A stretch of DNA of 64,000 bases from Sabellastarte sp. h YS-2021 (taxonomy: Eukaryota > Annelida > Polychaeta > Sabellida > Sabellidae), in NCBI GenBank assembly GCA_964017235.1, contig OZ024935.1:93988271-94052270 (forward strand), in the 5' to 3' direction. Below, in pieces: positions 49,001 through 61,000 of the stretch (its first letter is position 1; the number at the start of each line of letters is the position of its first letter). Position numbers and translations under genes: made by a program. The notes beneath the pieces were generated by a model that searched no databases, was not told where the DNA came from, and was given only the letters and a program-made list of their open reading frames with translations.

Positions 49001-52000
49001 TAGTATTGTGATAAAACTATCAATTATTAATTTTACTGAACCTGTTTTGTTATCGTTATGAATACAAAATAAATTATACAGAAAACATAGAAATACAAAA
49101 TACTATAGAATGTTAACACCAATGACCAAGACATGCATTATATATTTTGTTCTCATCAGTAGTTAATATCACTACACATACATTGTTGTATGACCACATT
49201 GTTGTATGACCTTAATCAGAGTCAGTATTTACATGACTGTGCTGAAAACCGAGAAACTGTCATCACATTTAAGCATTTTATTCTGGTATAAAAATTTCTA
49301 ATATTTAAATAATTTACTTTGAAAGTAAATTGGACTTTCTACCGGTAGGAACTCCAATTGAACTTTCTATCGGTACAATTTGAAATTCTACCAGATTGGA
49401 CTTTCTACCATGCCAAAAATAATGAGGTAGGTCATTGCGCACTGAAGACATCTTTTTTATAATATTTGCAGTTCAAAACCTCGCAGCCTAAAATGTTATT
49501 GATCAAAAGGTTGTCACATAGATGAATGGCTGACCTGTCGACCTCTCCTTTGTCCATGTATTTATTTAGTATATTGATACATGTGTATTACTGTTTTGTT
49601 TGTACATCTTGTGACTTACCTTAGACAATTTTAACAGTAGTATGTTGTCATAATTTAATTATTTTTGCTTGAAACATATTGAATCAGATCATACAACTAT
49701 AAGGAGCAGGGGGGTAGGGTGGTTCATCTTTGATCTCATTATTATCCTCAAACTTGAGCAAGGATTCTTCCATCATAGCAGAGATAATACAAAGAATAAT
49801 AAATGAATATGAGAAAGAATGTGATATCACAATGCATTTATCGATAGACTCACATGAGAGGACAACATGTTGCATTGCATTTCAGGGCCAATTCTAATTC
49901 ATGCAGAATCTGCTTTTTGAAAAGGTGTGCCTTGAGGGCTGATAACATGAAAGTAAATCTTATATTTTATGGACAGTTGTTCCAGGACCATTGGAAGTAT
50001 AACAGGGGTTGCTTACCAAGGTCTGAACCATCAGTGTCCTCTGCTCTCTCAATTTCGTTACACACTTGTAGACATCTATGGCTTCCTCCTTTGCTGCCTG
50101 ATCCAACAGAATGTCCAGTGCAATCAATGTTCCGGTTCTCCCAATACCAGCACTAGGGATAAAATTGTATAGAGTAAATTTTTTTATTGCAACTTGCAGC
50201 ACATAAACAATTGATATAATGAATTGTTTTTTCGCCTGCAGATTTATTATTTCCTTCTATTTTTTAATTTTATTCAAGTAATAATTTCTAATCATCACCC
50301 CATTCTCAATGCATTATTGGTAAGTTATTCAATATAAAACAAAAATAATAAAGTCCACTAAATTAAAAATATGTAGTAATGAATGCCTAAAGGTGCTGAC
50401 CAGGATATGATCAGATAAAATGTGGATTTAGTATGATATACTTTGTTTGTGTGCACTGACAAAGATACAGTATAAACCAACGATAAAATTAATTCTACAA
50501 ATGTTACTAAATCAGTTCGTATTGTCAACACTGTGAAGAAATAGGTAAAATGACAAGAAATTCCTTAATCCTAGTGTAATTGGAAAGCTCTATATTTCCC
50601 TCAAGACTGGCAATATATAACCTTGAGTTTATAAAAATGAATCATTACCAGATAGGAACAAATGCATGTTGTGGATAGAAAATAGGCTTCTTCATATATT
50701 CATTTATAATATCTCAAAACTAAAAGGAAATTTACCTGCAGTGTATCAATATCGGTATATTTTTGTGCACTCGTAAGTCTTTCACTATCTCTCTGAGGTG
50801 CAAAACTGATGAGAGGTTACCAGGTGCTTGTTTATCCGGCCATGCTGTGTAGTGGAAATGTGTTACACTTCTTGAATTACTGTCCTGTAAAATAGCAAGA
50901 AGAGTAGGGTATATATTACATGGGTGAAAACTCTTTAACTGTTTAAGAATATATCATGCTACTGCTAACTATCCATAAGTATCAAATCTAATTTTAACAA
51001 CCTCACAGCACTTAATCCTCACCATGTGACAGACTCTAAATTAACACGGTACATTACCCTATTGAAAAAGAATCATTCCCTTAATGTAACCATGTTATAC
51101 AAGAGAAGACACAGGGAGATAAGATGGCAGCGACAGATAGGATTATGTGGAAAATGTCAGATTTGCACTTTCTCTTGAAGGAGAATTTATGTTGACTGGT
51201 AGGTAATTCCAAACTTTAGGTGTATTGAAGGTAAAACTATTACCAAGATGGCTGACTAATGTCTAAATTGAAGATTGGAAAAGTGGAACTGTCAAATACT
51301 GCTAGTCAGAGGCAACGATAGGTCCAAAATGGCTAGGACAGTCCATGTAAAGAATTTTGAAAACCAATTAAAGCAATTTTGAAAACATAATGCTGCTTTT
51401 CAGGCAACCATAGAAATTTGTTGGGGGTGAGTGGTAACACTCACGCCTCCCACCTCTGAGGCCGGGTATCAGTTCCTAGCATGACCTCAAGTGGGAAAGC
51501 TGGTAGTTGCTTGCCGTTGATCGGCAGTTTACAGTACCCTGATGAACTGTATGTACTGGTTTCCTCTGCCCTTCCAACTACTCGTCGTGATATGACATGT
51601 ACAGTGTTGAAAGAGACATAAAACCCCAAATAAATAAATTAAATTAATAAACAGAAAGAAGATAAAAACCTATTTCTTTGCAAAATCATACCCACCCTAG
51701 TTTCCTCGTCTTGTCTCAGTCTTCCTTTATTGCATTTATCCCTACTATGTCTCTGACTTAATGATAATAGAGCTCTATTTTTAGTATTATACACATTAGA
51801 GTCTGTCCTTAGATATAGGTTAACAGCTAAACCCACTCTTTGAATAAGAATTAGGTCCGATAATGTAAACAATCACAAATTTCAAAGTAACATATCGCAC
51901 AATTATTGAAATATAATTTGTATAAAGCTTACATGTGAAGCTTTCAAGGTCCTCTTCACATAGTGTGTATGATGTTCTTCTTGCTCCAGTGTCACAGATA

Positions 52001-55000
52001 TCTCACCATACTGGGCAGACTTCCCCAGTGGCCAGTACTGGATGCATTTGGTCTGAAATTAAACGTTGCATTTTGTATCAGTGAAGTATGCTTTACATTT
52101 ACCAACTGTATTGCAATTTACCTTCTTAAATTTGTATTTCTGGCACAAGAACCTTAAGGTCAGAGGAAAGTAGATCAGATTTGAAAACATCACTTTCTTA
52201 CTCAACAAAACAACAGGTATAGATGGTATTTCAGTGAATTTCTTAACAGGTTTTTGGACTGATTATTTTTTTTTTTGGTGATCAGAGCTCTAAACAATTT
52301 TTAAAAAGGCAAAGTATCAAGCAACTTTCGAGAATTAGCAATAATATACCTGCCAAAAGGTGAAAAGATAGGCAGTTCATTACTGCTATTATGTTTGACT
52401 TATAAGCTGACTTCAACTGTAATATCGAACAGAATGAGGCTTTATCATGATGAAATTATAGCAAAATCACAATCTGGATTTTTGTCAGGCCAAAGCATAG
52501 CTGAGAGCACAAGATCGATGATATAATGCATTATGCAGAAGTAAAAAGTATTGATGGCATTTTACTGCTGATAGATTTGAAAAAGCATTTGATTATTTGT
52601 AATGGAGTTTTAGTTTGAAAGTTTTACCCTTTATGGTTTTAATGAGGCACGGATAAATTAAAACAAATTGTTTAATACTGATATTGAATCAAGAGACTGT
52701 CAAACTGGTTGCCGTTTTGATTATATTAAGGTCAAGAGGGGATGTAGATAAGGGGACCATACACATGATACCAATTTAAACTGGCTGCTGAAAGTTTAGC
52801 CTTGTTGATAACATTAAATCTTCAAATAGTTGGACTAAATATTGCCACCTCCAAATAAAAACCTGCACAATTTTGGTGAAACACTTGATTTCTTACAGAC
52901 AGCACTTAATACACTGGAAATATATGGTACGCTATCAGACATGAAAATAAATAATGAAAAGACGAAGACAATATGGATATGGAAGCAAATGAAACTAAAA
53001 CTAAATATGTCTGTAAAACTAAACTGGGGGAGACAAATTTTAGGTTGAGAATTCTCTGTAAACTTAGATATTATTCCCCATTTAAATTATGTATCAGCTA
53101 TTGGTAAATTGAATTCTATCATAAATCACTGGAAAAGAAGAAACATCACACCCATTGGGTAAATAACAGTCGTAAAAACGCTCCTCTTATCTCTGTATAA
53201 AATTTTATACCAGATAAATAAAGTATTTTTCAATTTTCTACATGCTGACGAGGTAGATAAAATACATAAAAATACATTATATAAAGATTATAAAGATGGG
53301 GGACTAAAAATGGTAAATAGTAAGGAGAGACAGAAAAATGATCTCAACCTTTAATTTAGCATACACTTGTTTAGGAAATCTGAGTATGATAAGAAAGATG
53401 GAAGCAGATTGGTGGAATACTAAAATAAGAAAAATAAACAATCCCTTTTGGAAACATGTTGTTGGGCCTTATATGGAACCTTATTATCAAGGAACAGTTT
53501 GTCGACCATAGGCACACATATAACAATGCAAATGTAGTAGCATGAGTTTTATGTGGGTGTTCCACCACACGACTAAGGCTCCCGATTAAGGGTTTTTGAG
53601 GGTCGGTTTCAAAAATATGCTTAGTCCCAGGCTTCCTGTAAGGGTCGGTTGTGGTCGGTTGAGGCCGTGTGAGAAATCAAACATGTTTGATATTTCTTCC
53701 GACCCCAACCGATTATTTTTTCCCGCCATAAACAAAATGTCCAGTCCCAGGCTTCCTCAGGCCTCCTCAGATCAAATTTACACAGTCCTATGTTGTCCCA
53801 GGCCACCTGCGACCCTTAGTCGCCGACCCTTAGTCCCAGACCCTCTATACCTTAGTCCCAGGCTTCCTGCGACCCTTAGTCCCATTGCAAAGCAAAAATC
53901 GGCTATCTCGGTCTGGGGACGCCTGGGGACGCCTCAGGACACCTTGTGGGGTCGGGACTTAATCCTGGGTTAGTCGGGGCTTAGGACGCCTCAGGCCTCC
54001 TGGGACCCAGTCGGTTTGTCTAGGACGGGAGCGTGCTTCAAACCGACCAGAAAACTGGCTTAGTCTGTTCTTAGTCCCAGACCAGTTAGGGACTGTCTGG
54101 GGCCTCCTGGGGCGTCCTGAGGCCGATCTGTACTTAATCCCAGACCTTCATACCGATTCTGTCTTCCACCCCATTGGTCAATTTTTTTTCCATTTTTTCC
54201 AAGACTACCCACGATTAAGGGTCGCCGACAGGATCGGGGCTTAATCCTTTGGTGGAACAAGGGCATAATAGAGCAGATTTAATTAAGAAACTTAAGATAA
54301 AAATGTTTCAAATGTGTTATGGTAACAGCATGGTAACAGTCAGACACTCCCTAAGACTTAATCAGCTCTAGATCCTCTAAGGGTAAATATATCCTGAAAA
54401 ATTGCTGAAAATCGGTGAATCAGTTGAGGTTATAGAACACTCAAAACCTTTATGCCCGCTGTCCCTGCTTGGATGGTGCAGAGGACATCTGTAACCTCAC
54501 CCTTTATGGGCTGGGATAGATATTGGTCCATAACCAAGATAGTATTGTTGTTAGAAAATTACTTAGAGCAGTGAGGTGGTTTTCTGAAGGCATAGTACTC
54601 TATGTGATTTCTATAACCAGATACTCTGTCCTATGATTTGTAAATTTGGAGATCATTCCACAGACATTATCAAGGCAAAGCAGTATCTGGCAATTTTCCT
54701 TGGTGGATTGAAAGTTTAGAAAACCTAATGCTTCACATAACTGTGCTGTGTCCCCAGACACAAATTTACATACCTTAGATTCCTCCACTAGGTTTGTTAC
54801 CATGACAATGTTAGATATGTCAGCCTGCCAGATCATTCTCCACGTATCATTCAGAGTTTTGTCAGTTGATCCTAAAGGAAAATTAGTATGAGCCGGTCAC
54901 CTTGCTTAATCATCTATGGTATACATATCTTTGTTCCAAAAATTATTTTCGTTTCTTACAATGAATGTTAATAATAGTTTCCCAAAAGGGGTGAGCGAAT

Positions 55001-58000
55001 AAAACAGGTATTTAAAATGCAAAGTATTTCTTTTTGAATGAGTCAGAATGAGTTTGAAATAGTATCCATAGACATGTGTTGTTTAAAACTGAGTTTTTAC
55101 GTTTCCTTAACACAATGAGTATCTGAGCCACAACATCCATGGCAGTGCAACATGTATGTTTCTTAAAATATAGAAATTGTGGGGTAATATTATTTCTGTC
55201 TTTCTACAAATCAAGAAACTATGGTTGATTGGAAAAAATTCCCTACTTACCCAAAGCAGCAATGTAAGACTCCATACCACTAAAGTCCTGGAAATTATAC
55301 ATAAGCACATAAGCACGCAATATATGTTGTAACTGGAAAATATCTTATTAATAAATAGAAGTAACTTGAAATTATGCAGGAAACGGTTATATATGGGAAG
55401 TGTACATAAGCAATATAGAAATATAACAAATAACTTCACAAATTATAAATTTGTCAGAACTCTTAAAAACATCATTCTTTAAAAAATATCAAACTGGGTA
55501 AAATGAACTTATGCCTACCACATATTTTTCTATATTCATTCTCATATGACATACATAAATCGTTACAAACAGATAAACATGCTTAGTTGAGTGCTTGGTC
55601 CTGCATACCTTAATGTAACTTGCATTTATATAACTTGAATGAGGATTGTCGTCAATTGGCTGCAGCTTAACTCTGTTGTAATTATCTTGAAATACACACA
55701 AAACACTGTTAAGTGTATGACCATTTATATATATGTTACGACCCAGGTGTGAAATTGTCCATTTCGTGAAATGGACAAGCAAATTGTCCATTTCATGAAA
55801 TGGACAACTCAACTGTCCATTTCACGAAATGGACAAAATATTTATCCATTTCGTGAAATGGATAAAAAATCCACTGTCCATTTCATGAAATGGACAACTA
55901 AATGTACGAAATTTTTACTCTCGTTCACAGTGAAAAATCTTTTTTTTTTGCATTTTTATTGAAACATAGTATTGGAATACATCAATGGATCAAAGGTTGT
56001 ACTTTTACCTAAAGTATACTGGTGATGTATGGTTCCTTTAACATTTTCTTTAACAATATTAGTTAAGTATTTGTTAATATTTGTACATGTATTTACATTT
56101 GATAAGAATTTATTGGACTTTTTGTAAAAAGCTTAACATCTAAAAGACTAAATATGGCTTTCAAGTGTTGAATGGACAGTTATTTACAATAATCCTCAGA
56201 ACATATAATCAAAGGTATGGCTTCAACCTTTTAAATTGACAGTTATGTGAATTAACCCTTAGAGCTAATCCTCAAAAGGTTAGCTATAATCCTCAGATCT
56301 CACCAAAAGAAAGCCTCACCACTAGTAAGATGGATTTAATTGTAATTAGCCCATTTTGTTTTGTAACCTTTGGGATGGCTTCAACCTTTTAAAATTGACA
56401 TTTACTTTTGATAACTCTTAGAACTTATCTTCAAAGGGTAGGCTACAATTTCTCAGATCTAACCATCAAAGGAAAGCCTTTTAAACAGGATTAGTGCATA
56501 AAAGAGGCAAAGTTCTGTCATATTTCTTTCAAGCAAAAGTCAAAAAATAATATACCAGGTACCAACACATTTTTTTAAAGTATTAGTGTGATAATTATTT
56601 AAATAGTTATTCCCATTAAAAGTATGGTTTACATAATTCACACTTTTATTTCCAATTTATTTCAAATATTTATAACTATTTAACTATTAACTAACTTAGT
56701 GTAAGATATTACATATACATATCGTTATTATAGGGGAATAAAGTGGATAACTTTATTAATAAATCAAAAGATTGGCCATGAACGAAAATTTATCTTTCAT
56801 ACATGACTTTGTCCATTTCATGAAATGGATAGCAAAACATATATGGATTTATCCATTTCACGAAATGGACAGTTGGGTTGACCATTTCACGAAATGGACA
56901 ATTTGCTTGTCCATTTCGCGAAATGGACAATTTCACATCTGGGTCGTAACATATATATATACATGTATATATGTTATAACCCAGGTGTGAAATTGTCTAT
57001 TTCGAGAAATGGACAAATTCATATATCTTTTGCTGTCCCTTTCATGAAGTGGACAAAGTCATGCATGAAAGTTAAAATTTCATTTGTGGCCAATCTTTTT
57101 TCCCCTATAATAATGTTTTGTATATGAAATATCTTACACTAAATTAGTTAATAGTTAAATAATTATAAATATTTGAACTAAATTTGAAATAAAAGTGTCA
57201 ATTATGTAAAGCATACTTTTTAATGAGAATATCTATCTAAAATTTACACTTACACTTTTAAAAATCACATTGGTACATGGTACATTATTTTATTTAACTT
57301 TGTCTCTTTTGTGCAATAATCTTGTTAAAAAGGCTTTCCTTTAATGATTAGATTCGATGCATTTATTTATTTTTGGTTTTATGTCACTTTCAACACTGTA
57401 CAGATCATATCATGATGGGTAGTTGGAAGGGTAGAGGAAACCATTACATACAGTCGGTCAAGCTTTTGTACTGTAAACTGCCAACCAACGGCAAGCAACT
57501 ACCAGCTTTCCCACTTAAGGTAGAACCGAACCCCGGTCTCAGAGGTGGGAGGTGAGAGTGTTACCACTCTGTCACCATGGCCCCAATTAGATTTGAGGAA
57601 TTGTAGCCTGCCCTTTGAAGATTAGATCTCAGGGTTATTAAAACTGTCAATTTAAAGAGGTTGAAACCATCCCAAAGGTTACAAAAAGAAGTGGGGTAAT
57701 TGCAATTAACTCTAGTGCTGAGGCTTTCTTTTAATGAGATCTGAAGATTGTGGCCACCCTTTGGAGAATCAGATCTAAGGGTTAATCGCTTCCTTGTTAC
57801 AGTAATACATCTTGTGATTATGTGGATAAGTAAATAACAATGATATCAACATTTGCAGTTAGTAATGTAAATAAACTACCAATGTGGCTTAGTGTTAAAA
57901 GCTCTTAATGTTATAAAATATATATGTTGTAGCTTAGTCTCATCTGTAATAAATGTAAATACAAATATTAAAAAAATACTTAACTAATATTGTAGCTTAA

Positions 58001-61000
58001 TTTTAGTAGGATCATGTTAGATTTTATAAGAAAATGTTAACGGAATGACAATAACCTGCAACTTTAGGTAAAAGTACAACTATTGATGTTTTCTATTATT
58101 ATGTTTCAATAAAAATGGATCAAAAAAATCTTTTTTACTGTCAATGACACTAAAAATTTTGTACCTTTAATTGTCTATTCCATGATTTTTTATCCATTTC
58201 ACGAAATGGACAAATATTTGTTCAGATAATAGAATGTTCATAATATAGAGCAGGATTTTTAATATAAAGCATTAGGGAGCTACCAATGTATTTGAGTGGA
58301 AATGATGTGGAAATGAGTGGAAATTGAGTTTCATGAAAGGAGGGAGAAACCTTCAATTTAAGGTGAATGCAATGTTAAGGAGGTTTGGCGAAACAAGGTC
58401 CTGATCTGTCAATCAGAAGGCAAGTACTGAGTTTGGGTGCTGGTGTGATTCCACAACTTTCCCTCCCTTTCCGCCAACAGTTCCAAACATCTTTATATAA
58501 TTTAGACTCTATGATGATGTTAGAATTTTAATTATTATATTTTCATTTCTCTGGTAATATTCCAATGCATGGGGGTTAAATACAGAGAAATCAATTTTAC
58601 TTTGTGACAATATCAGTGACATTTTATTGATGATCACTCTTGTTTTATGATTCCACTATCAGTGCAATAAACAAATGTAACTTATTCAGGTTTTGTGTAC
58701 CTTCAGACAGGTTTAGAGAGAGGCTGTTAGCAAGGATCATACTCAGTCTCATAGATTGGTGATAATAACATATAATAGTATGAGTGGTGCACTGCTAATA
58801 TACTCTCTAGTTTTTATAGCTAAATATAAGTATACATCATAAAAATATGTGGAAGCAATTTTATGTGATGATTAGTTGGGAAAAAGAGTTAGTCTGAGAC
58901 ACCCAATAAACACTATATAGCTAACTATTTTACCGATGAGATCAGAAGTTCGAATTATGGAGTAGTTAAGTAGTTAAGCATCTAAGTAGCAACAAAACCT
59001 GAAAATCCAGGTGAATAATTAATTTTCTAAAATACTGGTGATGGTAGGAGGTACTTTAGTACAGTTTAAAAGTTTCTACCTCTGTCTGCTAAGTCAGACA
59101 TCAACAGACCAATTCCTGAAGCAAATTCATTGAAAATGGAATAAAAGAAGTTGCTGGATTGTAGGATTACAGAGAATTTAGATCAAGGTGACTGTAGAAA
59201 TTGAAACTTAGGTAGTCAATGCTAAAGGTACATGCTGAAATGAAACAGTAGATCCAAATCTGGCCCTCTTCTTTACAACAGAAAAAAATATGTGTGAAAT
59301 AAACTTACATGGCAAAATGTTAATGTATCTGTTTTTGGATTTCAGTTCACTTACTCCTGCCTCAGACCAAGAAGCTGTTTTCTTTGGGATATCCTGTAAA
59401 ATGTATTAAATTACTTATTTGCAATCTAACACAGACTTCAGATTAAATATACAGTAATTGTGATCCATCATTATCTTTATAATGTATGCACATCAAGCTT
59501 GGCACTGTATTGCTTATAGGCTCTTCTTGCAGTTAGATTACTTATATTTTAGATATTATAAAGATAAAATCATTAAATTGTTAAATAAACTATGCATGCA
59601 ATATGTCATTCTGATGTTTACAAAACATATTATCTGCCATTATCATTTAAATTGCAATCTTAAAGTTCTTACTGATATTTTAATCAATTGAGTAATAAAA
59701 ACTTACTTCATATTCATCAAAAAATGGATGTTTCTGAGTTTTCTGGTTCTCTATGAATGCTCCTACATCTCGCAGTTTTAGTTTACTTTTGCTTCCGTCT
59801 CTTGTCACTAAAGTAAGCACCAAAATGTATACTTTTCTGAATCTGAACGTATCTTCAAATGCAAAATCATGTGATTCCATGCAACTTGAAAGATGTACAT
59901 TTTGGCATACCTATATTACATATTTGATAATATGTTTATTTCATTCATTAAATCTCAATTTTACACTATAATTCCATCAATTTGATGCAGTGTATCCGTG
60001 GATGGGACATGGTACAACATAATAAATAGATAATTCATCCATGGAAAAATGACTGGTGTTACAGAGTAAAATGCTATTCAGAGGTATCATATTGAGTGTC
60101 TTTTAAGTACCCAAAGGGTACAAAATTTACTCGAAAACTCGTTTCACTTGTAATGGTTTGGAAAATCGATTTTCTTTTCGATTTCTCCCAACATTCAACT
60201 CCTATATACCACCAAACGAAATTTAAGAGGTCAGCTCAGAATATGTTTTTAATTATTGCAGATGAAAGGGAATCTGCACAGGAAGAAAGACCAGCCATGA
60301 CCTAGAAAAAAGTGGTCAAAGGTTAAATTTCTGCATGTTTATAGGGGAACATTTATTGTTAATTGAGTCATATATATGAGCTATAAGATGAAAGGACTTT
60401 CGGTGTGTGATACAAGGTCCAAATCTGAAGAAACACACAAATTTATTTATTAATTTGGGTTTAAACGTCGCTTTCAACACTCTGTAGGTCACATCAGGAT
60501 GGGCAGTTTTATGGGGAGAGGAAACCAGTACATAGAGATGGTCAAGGTTCTGTACCGTAAACTGCTGATCACTGATGGATAACAATCAACTTTCCCACAT
60601 GGGGTCCGGGTTTTGAACCACAGACCTCAAAGGTGGAAATCGAGTATGTTACATCTGTGTACCTAGCAGAAGACTGGGGCTGCAAAACAGCAGGCTCTGA
60701 GGCTTTACCTATACATACCAACAAAAACAAATTTAAAAGGTCTACATAAAATATTTTTATTTTATCGCCAATGAAAGGAAACCTCTGCGATGAGGGTGGC
60801 AGTGGTCCAGGGATGTAATAAAGCTTACTTACATAGGTATTGCTTTTAAGTCCACTGGTAAATTAGAATATACAATAGTTAGGTATTGCTAATACATGCT
60901 CACGGCATTTTAATTTAGGAATAAACAATGACAGACATAATATATCATTTTGGTTACTTGTGTATTTAATATCACTATAGCCTACCGTTGACATATGTAT

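Noticed and set aside
55757-55905. CRISPR-like array
   Set aside because: Repeats are palindromic and spacers are irregular and short (about 9-20 bp); they are the ends of an inverted-repeat element in a eukaryotic intron.
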